Positions 1 to 10,856 of a DNA stretch of 64,000 nt are shown piece by piece. The DNA lies in the NCBI GenBank assembly GCA_009809945.1, contig WTPW01000792.1, positions 46,639-110,638 of the forward strand, read 5' to 3'. Under the pieces are notes generated by a model that was given only the letters and a program-made list of their open reading frames with translations, was not told the DNA's origin and ran no database searches. The first letter of the stretch is position 1. Every line of letters begins with the position of its first letter. The position numbers were made by a program, and so were the translations under genes. Source of the DNA: Gigaspora margarita. Taxonomy: Eukaryota; Glomeromycota; Glomeromycetes; Diversisporales; Gigasporaceae.

Positions 1-118
1 TTCCAAACTTGCTATCTAATATTTGAAATATAGTTAATATATACCAACTAGAACTGCTAACCAAAAAATTATTTACTATGATTCTCAAATATAATCTCAT
101 ATAGATTATTTGGATCCT

Positions 119-1361
119 GTTAGAACTAGAGGTTGGAACTGAATTGTTGCACCCAAATTTAAAACCGGTTCAATCCAATTCGAATATTTTATATTCAGCT
201 TTAATAAAACTGAATTTATCAAATTTAATAAAACTGGATTTATCGAATTTATAAAATAGAAAAATCAAAAACTAGGAATATAGCCAAACAAAGTATATAG
301 TTTACTGCTATCTAGAATGGCGAGTTCACAAATCTTGCATTTAATTTGCTAGTATAGATACTACTACTGTGTATAAACATACCTGATTTGGTATTTATAT
401 TACTCTAAGATAGAGGGTTTATTTTTACAATTCAGATTTAATTTTTAAACTTTAACTTAAACTGGTTTTAACCCAAAATTTAAATAAACTCAGGTAATTC
501 AGTTTTGCAATTTTAATAAACTCATAAAACTGAATCAACCTGAATTTAAAAAAACTGGTTTTTACAGTTGTAATAAACTAGTAGTTAGAACATCCAAATG
601 TCTGTGCTTAGAGTAGCTTGATACATCATAAATCAGAATAGATTGGTTATGCAACCAAAATTCAGCAGATCCAGATGGAAGGGATTAAAATTGATAAATT
701 TTGCTAATAATCCAATAATTCATGCACTAAATAAAATTGCCAGATGCTAATTTTGCTATAATATAATTGGTTATTATTATTGATAAATGTGGCCTAAACT
801 TTGGCCAAAACTGAATTCAAGTATCTTTATAAATCACAATAAACACATTTTAAATCTTAAGGCAATCTGTTAATAGCAATTGTGTATTCTTGTTCTATCA
901 TATGATATTACATACCTCAGGATAACATAAATACCAAATCAGGTATGCTCATACACAGTAGTAGTATATTATGCTAGCTAATTAAATGCAAGATTTGCAA
1001 ACTCGCTATTCTAGATAACAGTAAACTATATACTCTGCATGGCTACGTTCCTGGTATTCAAATTTTCTGTTTTATAAATTCGATAAATCTGGTTTTATTA
1101 AATTCAATTTTTCAATTTTATTTAGTTTTATTAAATTTGATAAATCCAGTATTATTAAATTTAAATATAAAATATTCGAATTGGGTTTAACTAATTTTAA
1201 ATTCAGGTGCAACAATTTGGTTCCAACCTCTACTCTAAGGTATGTAATATCATATGATAGAACAAGAATACACAATCGCTATCAACAGATTGCCTTAAGA
1301 TTTAAAATGCATTTATTGTGATTTATATAGATACTTGAATTTGGTTTTGGCCAAAGTTTAG
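119..1361. repeat. Compound inverted-repeat (foldback) element
   Basis: Two nested inverted repeats are visible. Outer-left segment 119-419 is repeated in reverse complement at about 920-1247 (shared pieces include TACCAAATCAGGTATG and ATATAAAATATTCGAA). Segment 794-925 is repeated in reverse complement at about 1238-1361 (CTAAACTTTGGCCAAAAC at the tip). Between them, 420-793 is AT-rich and carries many copies of an AATAAAACTGAATTT-like motif. No transposase is present, so a non-autonomous TIR element or fragments of two is likely. No clean TSD was found. Confidence 0.7.
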
Positions 1362-1606
1362 AAGTGAATGCCCTATGTTCATTCTTTTCGATTCCTATAC
1401 CATTTTCATAATTGTATCCAAGTATATAATAAATTAGTTGATTTCGTATAATGAAATAACTTATTACAATTTTTTTTTCATTCTATTATTTGAATACGGA
1501 TAAGAATGGAAATCTGATTTGGTCGTTTAAATCATTTGCAAGTACAGCATGATACTATTTTAGAGTTTGTATCAATATTGAATGGTACTGTACAACTTAA
1601 TTTAGG

Positions 1607-2196
1607 TACGTACGTACTAAGGTGGTAACTCAACTAAGTAAATCAAAACTATGTGAACAAACAATGGAATTTGACATATTACAGATTTTTCATCTTACGC
1701 AAATAAAAGATCAATAATTATCGTTATTATTATTACTTTAAAACGGTACAACTTATCGAAAATCCAATGAATTTCTTTGAAATTTTCACAAGTAACTTAT
1801 TAAATGTTGGAGAATAAAGTTACGCTTTAGAATTTTCTATTATTATATAAGTTTTGAAACTTCTTCGCCTTATAAAGCATCCAAATTTCATTGATTTTAG
1901 TGAAAAATTTGTATTTTAAAAGTATAAGTCGAAACTTTACTAGGATTGTCGAGCGTAACTTTTTAGATATGGTCTTTGCGAAGAGTTTTCAGTTAAAAAA
2001 ACTTAGAAAGAGAAGTGCGATATCAAGTCGCACCGTTTAGAATTTTGTGCTTTGCTTATTAATTAAATACAGTAAAATGATATTTAAATTGTCCATTTTG
2101 ATCTAACTGATAAAAAATCTTATCATAGTAAAATTACTAATATTGCTGACATAGTTTTGATTTACTTAGTTGAGTTACCACCCTAGTACGTACGTA
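1607..2196. mobile_element. MITE-like element with about 48-bp TIRs
   Basis: The left end (1607-1654) begins TACGTACGTACTAAGGTGGT and continues GTAACTCAACTAAGTAAATC. The right end (2149-2196) is its near-perfect reverse complement. The 590-bp interior is AT-rich with no coding potential. The termini consist of the palindrome TACGTACGTA, so a TSD cannot be separated from the TIR. Superfamily unknown. Confidence 0.75.
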
Positions 2197-2690
2197 AGTA
2201 AAATAAATAAACTTGTATATATTAAATTTGTACAACGAAAATAAAGGAAGATATAAATCACATGATAATAATTGTATAACGAGATTAATTTTAACAACTT
2301 AAAATGGTAGTTGTTTTTTAAGATCACTTAATATTACGTTTTGCACAAAGATTTAATAGGATGGTCATAATTATTAGTTAATGTTTTTAGTAGTACATTA
2401 AAGACTATGTATATTATAAAGATAATATTGAATGTTTCATTTTTGACCGTGATATTGTTTTTTTTAATGTTACTCTGTAAAATTCACAAAGGTCTTTGTA
2501 GCCCATATATGATAATATGTAATAATGAATTTTTACAAAATAAATATTAAAAAAATGACAACGGTTTAAAACTTAGGATAAGCCTCACATTCTTCCCGCT
2601 CAAAAATTACTACAACTTTCATAAGCTATCGCAGGTCGATAACTTATTTTTATTTTTAACTTAAAAAAAAAAAAATCCAAACCATCTATC
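2197..2690. other. 5' flank of the Reeler gene
   Basis: AT-rich DNA without a repeat or RNA gene that I recognise. The last 60 bases before the start codon contain a poly-A tract and an AACCATCTATC context, giving A at -3 of the ATG. No clear TATA box. Confidence 0.4.
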
Positions 2691-3560
2691 ATGCATTTAT
2701 TACTTTATACATTCTTTTTAGTATTCGCAGCTGTCGCTTCTGCATTTCCTAATGGGGCTGGTACTTGTCTTTCAAATCAAACAATTATCGAAGGTGTACC
2801 GAATTCACCTATGGGTAAACTTAACGCCAGTTTAGGTTACGACTTTAAAGTTAAAATGAAGAACAATCTCTATATTCCGAATGGTCCACCAATTTTTCTT
2901 GAAATTACTGGAAAAAAACATTTCAAAGGTCTTTTACTATACGCTTTAGATTCTTCTAAAAATCATGTTGGTCAATGGGTTCTTCGACATGGTTTCCAAT
3001 TTAAGGGAAATTGTACCGGTGATCCAAAAGGAACACTTACCCATAGTTGTATGTTTTTTTTTTCCTTCATTGAACGTATGTTGTATTCTTTTATTAAAAA
3101 CTTTGTCAAATGTTAAAAAGGTCCAAAAAAAAAGCGACCTGGTATCAAATTTAAGTGGAGACCTCCGCCAATGGATGTCGGTCCAATCACTTTCGTTGGC
3201 ACAATTGTTGTTAGTGCCGAAGAGGGTTTCCAAATCGTAAAAACTAATCAGTCATTTACGGCTTGTGGAAGCAATAACACAATCGTACCTACACAACCAA
3301 GTGCTACACCATCAAGTTATCCATATAATCCATCAAGTTCAAGTTATCCATATAATTCATCAAGTTCAACTTATCCATCAAGTACTACTCCATCATCAAG
3401 CAATAAAGTTAATACTTCGCTTAATGATGTCTCAGGTCCAGCCGTTACCCCTTTAGCTGCTCAATCTTCTAGTACTTCTATGATGGTTAAAACTTTGTGG
3501 GTACAATCATGTTTAATTGCTTCCTTAGCAATTTGGTACCTGTTATTTGCATTTTTTTAG
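2691..3560 (+). CDS. Secreted Reeler-domain protein, two exons
   Basis: Two exons, 2691-3048 and 3121-3560, are joined across a 72-bp GTATGT...AAG intron and give 265 residues. The start ATG has A at -3. Residues 1-18 form a hydrophobic signal peptide with an ASA|F cleavage site. The mature N-terminus FPNGAG, a block with W near residue 96, THSCP at the splice junction, KFKWRPPP, and GPITFVGTIVVS follow the order of the Reeler (reelin N-terminal-like) domain, roughly residues 19-160, with Cys26, Cys108 and Cys120. After it come a Ser/Thr/Pro/Tyr-rich stalk with repeated SSYPYN units and a hydrophobic C-terminal tail (about 242-265). Such a tail suggests a GPI-anchor signal or membrane anchor at the cell surface or wall. 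Domain assignment is from pattern recognition; ligand and role are unknown. Neighbours are repeats only. Confidence 0.75.
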
Positions 3561-4357
3561 GTAAAATTTTGCATGTAGGTTGATTGGAAAAAAAAAAAAA
3601 AATTTTTTTTTAAAATCATGACTAATTAAGATAAATAGTATTTTAGACATTGAATAATAAGTGTCTTTTGTTACAAAAATATACTATATATTAGTAACTT
3701 TCTTTGCCATGATTAATGAATTTCAGTCATTAAAAATTAAATAAAGTCCGCAAGTTATCATATATGGCATGTAATATATAAAATATTTTCTGCTTATTTT
3801 ATTTGATCTCGAATATAAAATTGTTATTTCATAAAATTTCACCATTAATCGTTTCATAAGCAATTTAGATCACAGACAATAATTAATTTACAGGCAAGAT
3901 TATCTTACAAATAATTAATTCACATTAATAGTCAGTTTAATTTACCAACTGCATATTTCGCCGACAGTTAATATTGCCGACAATTATAAATTGCATTAAC
4001 CTTAACTTTAATCTAAACCTAATCCTAATACAGTAGTAACGACTAAAAACTTTGTAAAATGAGCTATAAATGTCTATGTAATATAATTCCGGTAAACTGT
4101 ATAAAAAGTGAATTGAACATGAATCAGGGATGAGCTTAGTTACGGTTATAGCCGGTCAATGACCAGTTATGACCATAACCGCTCCTAATCGGCCGACTGA
4201 CAAATTAAAATCATAATCGATGCCTTATTTTTAATGTCTTGGCATAGAAAATCTAAACAATAAACATTTTTCGAGCATTGTTTAATTCGGCATGAAATGA
4301 CAAATAATTGTTTTTATTATTGTTTATTATTGGATTCATTATACGTAATTAATACGT
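3561..4357. other. Intergenic; degenerate short-motif repeat
   Basis: Follows the Reeler stop; an AATAAA polyadenylation-like signal lies near 3740. At about 3858-4030 there is a degenerate array of GACA/ATTTCA motifs leading into a telomere-like tract (AAACCTAATCCTAATAC). The same mix of motifs recurs at 15.4-15.8 and 16.2-16.4 kb. No gene seen. Confidence 0.4.
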
Positions 4358-4718
4358 ACTTCAATCTGACACAATCATTAATGAATTTGTTTTGGGACCA
4401 CCAACGTATGTACGTATGTGACGAAGAAACGTGACTTGGCCGCAGGCACATGATCAACCGATTACCCAAAGAACATTGTACTTCAATCTGACACAATCAT
4501 TAATGCATTTGTTTGGGACCACCAACGTTAAGCACGTACGTACGTATGTAACGAAGAAACGTAACTTGGCCGATTATCCAAAGAACATTGTACTTCAATC
4601 TGACACAATCATTAATGCATTTGTTTGGGACCACCAACGTTAGGCACATACGTACGTATGTAACGAAGAAACGTAACTTGCCCGCAGGCACATGATCAAC
4701 CGATTACCCAAAGAACAT
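4358..4718. repeat. Three-copy tandem repeat, 112-122 bp units
   Basis: Units start at 4358, 4480 and 4592, each with CTTCAATCTGACACAATCAT followed by GGGACCACCAACGT, a (TACG)n-rich stretch and ACGAAGAAACGT. The GCAGGCACATGATCAACC segment is in units 1 and 3 but missing from unit 2. Short frames through the array are by-products of the repetition. Confidence 0.9.
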
Positions 4719-6542
4719 TACCCAAGTCATAAGCATTGGCCGACACAAGAAAAGGCATTTAATAAATGCTAATTCGGATTTGTCTCGAAATAGTCATATT
4801 GCTCGTAGATTCAAATCGCAGTAGCAAAGCATCAATGCAATCTGTAATACCTATACAACAGCCCATTGTCTTAATGTATTAGAGACAAGTAGGAATTAAA
4901 ATTGTCTACAATAACCTGGAATCCTAGTGGCAGTAAGATCCTTGTTCTCAAACCAAGTCTTTTTCGAACAACCTTCATTTTAGATTGTGTTTTAACTGTG
5001 GTGATTAGTCACCCCACTCAGCCTTTCACAATGTACAGAGCTTAATTTATTCACTGATAACAAATAAGGTTGATCATTACGGTGCATTTGCGGAATTAAG
5101 GAAATTAAGCAGATATAGTGGGAAGATGGGTTGTATGGTGGGAAGATGGATTAGACGTTATGTTCTATATATTCGGAGAGCAAATAAATTTTGGGATTTG
5201 GTTGAATTGATCAATAATAAATTTAGTAACAGAATACTTGGATTTTGGAACAAAATATGAGGTCAATTAAATTGACTTACTATTGGTAGTCAAGCTTTTT
5301 CAAATTTGGGGTAAATTACAAAAGCGCCGTAATGTGATATTTGGAATTTTTTATCTCCTTGAATATAATAAGATTTTTTAAATAGACTATTCAATTTATA
5401 TAATCCTTTGATAATTTTATTCGTTTGTAGAATGATGAAAGTTATTGTAAGATAATAAAAGTAACCCATATTTTGAATGCCTATCATTCTTTCGAAAGGA
5501 TTTTATTATATTATGCTTTAAAATTTTCAAAATCTGTACTCAAGAATATATAAAAATAAAAGCTAACTAATAATAAAATGCATATTTCAATTTTTTGAAT
5601 AATTCAAATTAATAAAAAATTTTTGGATTATTCTTTTGAAAAATTGTGATTTGGTTTCATTTTAATTAAAATAATAATACATAAGTTTAGATCAAATTTT
5701 AAGCAGTTACCTGATTTTGATAGCAGTATTAGTCGAGTTTAGCATGTTTCAGAATTTGGACCTAATTAAATTTTAAATCAACATGAATTTAAAGATTTTC
5801 ATTTTGTAATAAAACGATCCAAACAACCTTTACATTTGTCTTTTTGTATAATTAATGATTCGATTATTTTTAGATGTAAAGAATGAAATTCCCTTATTTT
5901 TTACCAATCATTTGTATCACATAAATTTGTGAGAATCTATGCGAGTAAGCTTGTGATATCATAATGCATAATTTATTATCTTATCCCAAAAACGTATAAA
6001 AGACAATTGAAGATCAAATCATCATTAAATTTAAATTTGAATATTTGACAACATAACTGGTTTATTAAAATCCGTACCATACTGTTCCGGTGTTATATGT
6101 TATTAGAGTTAGAAATTACTGCAGATTAATAAGGTTTTTGAAATAGGCACTTTCACTGAGATTACAGAATATCAATATGGTATGGATAAACTGAATTACT
6201 AAATTACACAGATTAGAATGATGTTAATTAGTGAATTTCGTCATAGAAGATCTAACTCAAACGATAAGCATAAACAACATTTGCTAAAAGCGACACCAAA
6301 TAAGTATAGGTACTTTCTAACTTATTCGATCGATTTATCAGAGAAAAAGCACCAACTATTTTTACTATTTTTCGCTTTGCTTATACGTATTTTAACTTCA
6401 TATTATTATATAATAAATTTATCATACGATTTTTTTTGACTCTTAATTTGACAACATACTTTTACTTTTCATTCTCTTAGTTGATTTTTCCTTCGATTCT
6501 ATTGTGGGAAACACGTGGTGGTGTGTCGATGTGGCACAGCCA
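4719..6542. other. AT-rich intergenic DNA
   Basis: About 1.8 kb with no splice-linked coding potential, TIR pair or RNA gene that I can support. Short frames at 5290-5487 (minus) and 6218-6439 (plus) have AT-driven composition and no recognisable motif. Confidence 0.5.
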
Positions 6543-6551
6543 GGACTTTGC

Positions 6552-6785
6552 AACTCATACATGAAGATCCCAAAATTCCTGGTCGAAATGCATCGGAATT
6601 CTGGTCGGCAGGACCAGAAATAATCAGTTTTGCCCAGGATTACTAAAACTTTTCACTAATGACACCGTAGCCTTCATTAAGTGAAAAGTGCCCAGTTGAT
6701 AATTTTGCTATAGAACTTACTTCCCACTGGGGCTAAATGCCGGCCTAAATCCGACCAGGAATTTTTGAGATTACCTGTAAAAATC
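6552..6785 (+). mobile_element. Mutator-like MITE family M, copy 1
   Basis: Begins AACTCATACA and ends CTGTAAAAATC. Flanks are GGACTTTGC (6543-6551) and GGACATTGC (6786-6794), a 9-bp TSD with one mismatch. The interior contains TTTGCTATAGAACTT, which recurs in the other copies. TSD length (9-10 bp across copies) points to a Mutator-like origin. Non-coding. Confidence 0.8.
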
Positions 6786-7520
6786 GGACATTGCAGTTGC
6801 GTCGATATTCTACTGAAATAGGCTTTCCGGAAGTATACGCTGTATACTGTCGAAGGCGGAAATCCGGGCTGATGTCATGACAGATAACCACCAACCACCA
6901 AGACAAATCAACACCTCACGATATACCAAATGGTGAGAGGCGAACGATTTGGCAAGGCTAAGGCGTATCGGGTATAAGGTGGGTCCACGAAACAGTTATT
7001 AACAAAATCAGGTTCGGTTTATCATTACGGGACAAGTCAAGGATACATCAAAAATCTATCTATCGATCGATATCCCTATCTACCTTTTAAAGGTCAAACC
7101 ATTATTTATAATATAAAGCACATGGGAAAACAGAAACAAGATCGAATTTTTTTCTCATCACGGCATAATCGTTGACAATCGATTTTCCCACGTTTAACGT
7201 TGATAAATTTGGGAAGGCTGTTCTGACAATTGACAAAGCCTCAAATCAACCGGTTTATGCATCATAATTCCGATTGTCAATCAAACTTTGTTAATTAAAC
7301 TATTCCTTTTAGAGTTTAGCACTATCGGGCGATCTTATCTTGCTTACAAGGAGCGGGCTTTGCAACGATTGTTCTGTTTTTCTTTAATGGGATCGTGGGA
7401 TGGTATCTTCATATGTTCTTGCAGAGTATCCGGGCTAGGATCGGGTTTACTTTTTTTTTTTCTGCGCAGTCGACGGGTCACTGGTGTCACGGCATTTCGA
7501 TCCGCCGCTAACAATACGCT
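6786..7520. other. Intergenic, mixed composition
   Basis: More GC than the surroundings in 6840-7000 and 7320-7520. A 95-codon open stretch near 7288-7575 lacks an ATG at its start and runs into the TIR of the next transposon, so I do not call it a gene. Nothing else recognised. Confidence 0.4.
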
Positions 7521-7528
7521 GAACTCAT

Positions 7529-8166
7529 CTGGGACCCGTAAAATTATAGATATAAATTTTTCACAAAAAATCTAAAATTTCAAGTATCAAATAAAATTTT
7601 AGAGAATTTATATCTAAAATTAAACAAATTTTTTATGTTACATTATAGTTTGTGATACATAGAAACGAGACTGCGCCTGCGGAATATTTCGGAATTTCAC
7701 AATTTTGGCCCGCACTAGCAGCAAACTACCATAGTGTGAGCCTGTGCGATAGATTCAAAAGATCTTTGATTTGACTATCCCTAGTGATACGTGTTTTATT
7801 AATAAAAATTTTATACTAACTTATTTAAATAATTTCTAAGACATACAGCACTGACTAGTTTGTACTGAATATTGATACCGTGATCTAGAGATGTGACTAA
7901 TGCGATTTGATTTCTAATCATTTTTATATTGCATTAAATCAAATTACAAGCTTAGTTCTTATAATACATTCTTCAAAAGAATGAACTTATGAAACTTTCT
8001 AAATTAAATCAAAAGTTATCAAAATTTTATCAAAATTAAATCAAAATTTATCTAAAATTTATTAAATTAAATCAAAATTTATCTAAAATTTATTAAATTT
8101 AACTAAATTTGCCTATATTATCAGAAAAAAATTTGAATTTTCAAAACTAAATTTTACGGGTCCCAG
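7529..8166. mobile_element. hAT-type non-autonomous element inserted in copy M2
   Basis: Perfect terminal repeats CTGGGACCCGTAAAATT (7529) and AATTTTACGGGTCCCAG (to 8166), flanked by an exact 8-bp TSD GAACTCAT (7521-7528 and 8167-8174). The TSD sequence is the terminus of the family-M element that starts at 8168, so this element inserted into that terminus. The last 150 bp hold tandem copies of a TCAAAATTTATCTAAAATTT motif. No transposase. Confidence 0.9.
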
Positions 8167-8167
8167 G

Positions 8168-8419
8168 AACTCATACAGGGGTCCCCAAAATTCCGGGTCA
8201 GGATACGTCGGAGTACATCGGGGTATGGTCGGTTGGATCGGAATTGATCAATTTTGCCTCAAGACCATAACAAATTTTACTAATCAATCATATCCATTCA
8301 TTAAGTAAAAAATGCCCAGCTGATTATTTTGCTATAGAATCTGCTAACGATTAGGGCTAAACGCCGACCTAAAGCTGACGCATCCGACCCGGAAATTTGG
8401 AGATAGCCCTGTAAAAATC
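8168..8419 (+). mobile_element. Mutator-like MITE family M, copy 2
   Basis: Starts AACTCATACAGGGG and ends CCCTGTAAAAATC, with the family interior (AAAAAATGCCCAGCTGAT and TAGGGCTAAACGCC). The left terminus was split by the hAT-type element at 7529-8166. No clean TSD of its own remains visible. Confidence 0.8.
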
Positions 8420-8958
8420 GTATACACCATTATAATCATTATAATGGGTTAAACCATTATCGGTTGTATAATGGGTATACTGCAAATAAAGCGTATAATG
8501 TATCATAAGTAAAATAAAGTATATAATGAAGGCACTTTCGCCCTAGAAGAAAGACATCCTCCATGATTCTAAATAATTCGTTTGCAAAAGACTCAATAAA
8601 CTTACCCTGATCTACTATTTCAGTGGCATAAGTGGTACGATCTCTCGTCTGTAATTTCTTACTCACGTGACTGTACCGTTACGCTGTCCGGTTGATTTCT
8701 CGACGTACTGAGGACTACCGTCATTATATTGCATCAAACTCTCCCCAACGTACCGTGATTAGTTGTGGTTAATTGTTGTCCAGTTTTGGTGATCCAAACC
8801 GTGATTTATATAAATGCAGGTTAAAAAGCTTAAGCTTTTAAGGTTATCGAATAACTCAAGTATAAGACTCGTTTACGACCATAATCACCCTCGTCCAAAT
8901 CTAACCGCCTCTTTTCGACTAAGCCCAAGCGACTGACTCGTCGTTAGCTGGTGTCACT
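8420..8958. other. Upstream region of the small two-exon gene
   Basis: Holds a short ATAATGGGT-rich hairpin near 8430-8480, then CpG-bearing DNA of gene-flank character with a TATA-like box. No other gene supported. Confidence 0.35.
8807..8814 (+). promoter_or_regulatory. Possible TATA box
   Basis: TATATAAA lies 145 bp upstream of the ATG at 8959 in otherwise more GC-rich DNA. It is a candidate core promoter only if the small gene is real. Confidence 0.3.
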
Positions 8959-9219
8959 ATGTCTACTCGATTAACACGTGAGTCGCGTGCATCACGTGCA
9001 CACGACAATTCAAACCTGGAAAAGTCTTCGGACTCTAGGGGTGACCAGGTCATGGAAGAACATTCGTTTGATTGGCTGATGCAAATCAATTACACGGGTA
9101 ACTTATTTATACACTTTAAAGTACTTTTTGAGAACGTAACGTTTCACTAATTAAAAATACACCTTTTTCTACCATTAGCTTCGCAAGAGCGAGAATATTC
9201 ACTGTGCAAAATAATCTGA
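8959..9219 (+). CDS. Candidate small protein gene, two exons, unknown function
   Basis: The ATG at 8959 opens a frame rich in Arg, Ser and acidic residues (MSTRLTRESRASRAHDNSNL near the start, MEEHSFDWLMQINY near the exon end). A donor GTAACT at 9098 and acceptor CATTAG ending at 9178, with CACTAAT as branch site, define an 81-bp intron. The joined reading frame continues ASQEREYSLCKII and stops at 9217-9219, giving 59 residues. Codon composition is less AT-driven than in neighbouring random frames, and a TATA-like box lies upstream. No family recognised. It could instead be one exon of a longer or decayed gene; transcript evidence would decide. Confidence 0.4.
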
Positions 9220-9408
9220 AAATAACCAGAATCCGATGAACTTTATTTAGAATACAAATTATGTCTACCGCCTATTGGACCATATCAGATTATACTGTAG
9301 AGTGAAGGTAACTGGAATGTTTTTCGTCTAAAACTACTTTATTGCGTTAGATTAAATAGTTTTTTATTCTAACCATTACCATTTAATTTGAATAGGCGCA
9401 AGCTCTTT

Positions 9409-9886
9409 AACTCATACAGGGGGTCCCGAAATTCCGTGTCGGGATACATCGGAATGCATCGGAATCATGGTCGACGGGGTCGGAATTGATCAATTTTGCC
9501 CAAGATCATAAAAAATTTTACTAATAAATTATATCCATTCATTAAGTAAAAAATGCCCAGCTGATAATTTTGCTATAGAACTTGCTAATAATTAGGGCTA
9601 AACAACGATCTATATCCGACGCATCCGACCCGGAAATTTGGAGATAGCCCTGTAAAAATCCAAATTCTGGGTCGGATGCGTCGGATTTAGGTCGGCATTT
9701 AGCCCTAATTGTTATAGCAAAAAGGGCATTTTTTACTTAATGAATGGATATGATTTATTAGTAAAATCTATTATGATTTTGGGGCAAAATTGATCAATTT
9801 CGATCTAACCGACCATGATTCTGATGCACTTCGATGTATCCTGACACGGAATTTTTTGGGACCCTACTGTATGAGTTGTAAAAATC
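9409..9886. mobile_element. Head-to-head palindromic dimer of family M (copies 3 and 4)
   Basis: Copy 3 (9409-9660, forward) is followed directly by copy 4 (9661-9886, reverse), so both outer ends carry AACTCATACAG / CTGTATGAGTT. A single TSD pair CAAGCTCTTT (9399-9408 and 9887-9896) flanks the whole 478-bp structure, so the dimer was inserted as one unit. Copy 4 lacks the outermost bases of its inner end. A 93-codon open frame from 9790 is a shadow of the repeat. Confidence 0.85.
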
Positions 9887-9919
9887 CAAGCTCTTTGGTA
9901 GTAAAAGACCTGAGTTTAA

Positions 9920-10260
9920 GGTCACGCAAAGTTGGTTTTCCGTTTTGCATTACCCGCCGACCCATTTTTTCAATTTTTAGATCCCAATTGTACCAATTGT
10001 TCGATTTTGACATTTATTTTTTCCCGCTATTCTCATCCGGCGTCACCTTAATTCCCGTAATTGTCCGATAAGACTGACGGGAAAATATGACTGCCGACCA
10101 AATTTTTTTTTTGATTCCTTGTTGTGCAAAATGAAAAATTCATTGCATAACCTTAAATGTGAATATTATTCTATTGATTTACAGTAAATTGAAAAAAAAT
10201 CCGACCGACCCAATTTCAGATTCCATGTAATGCAAAACGAAAAATTAACTTTGCGTGGCC
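9920..10260. mobile_element. Harbinger-like MITE (family GGCCACGCAAAG), copy 1
   Basis: Left end GGTCACGCAAAGTTGG, right end AACTTTGCGTGGCC, flanked by TAA on both sides (9917-9919 and 10261-10263). A 3-bp TWA duplication with GG...CC ends is the signature of PIF/Harbinger elements. Internal CCGACCGACCC and GCAAAACGAAAAATT sequences also occur in the 48-kb copies. Confidence 0.75.
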
Positions 10261-10569
10261 TAATGTTTAATTTTTGTTGGTTTTTGTGTGTATTTGGGTT
10301 TGTCAACCGCTAAAGTTTTGGTTTATATCTGTATGTATATTCTTTAATGAGTTTAATAAATATCATATTTACCCATTCTACACGTATCTATCTATTCTCT
10401 AAAATATAAATAATAAATTGTTTTGCGCATATTTATTAGTTTGCAAGTTTCTTTATATGAAATATTTTTTCATTTTCTATAATAGTAGTATTAAAACGAT
10501 AATTTAAAAATTATGTGTTTTGATTGGTTAATTATCACGAGCGACCACGGGTAGATCTGTGGTAACTCT

Positions 10570-10695
10570 CCCACAAAAAATTTTACCCCCCGTGATTTTT
10601 ATCCAATGAAACCCAATGAAACTCCTTGGGTTTAGGGTGAGATTAGGGTGAAGTCACGTTAGGGGGTAAACTCATTTATTAAAGTTTTTGTGGGA
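10570..10695. repeat. Small foldback with TTAGGG-rich core
   Basis: CCCACAAAAAATTTTACCCC at 10570 pairs with GGGGGTAAA...TTTTTGTGGG ending at 10695. The loop carries GGGTTTAGGG and GATTAGGGTG, resembling the fungal telomere repeat. No coding potential. Confidence 0.65.
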
Positions 10696-10856
10696 AATCT
10701 ATGGGCATTACAAAAATTAAACAATCATATGAATGTCTTTCCATGAGTGTCCGGGGAAGATAGCCAAATTATGCATGTGATAATTTGTAAATTATGCAAA
10801 TTATGCGAGTTTTGAGTTAGCCGATAAAATTCAACAAGTCAGGTGATTACGTCACA

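Noticed and set aside
9790..10071. 93-codon open frame
   Set aside because: Spans the end of one MITE and the start of another; no start context, no family.
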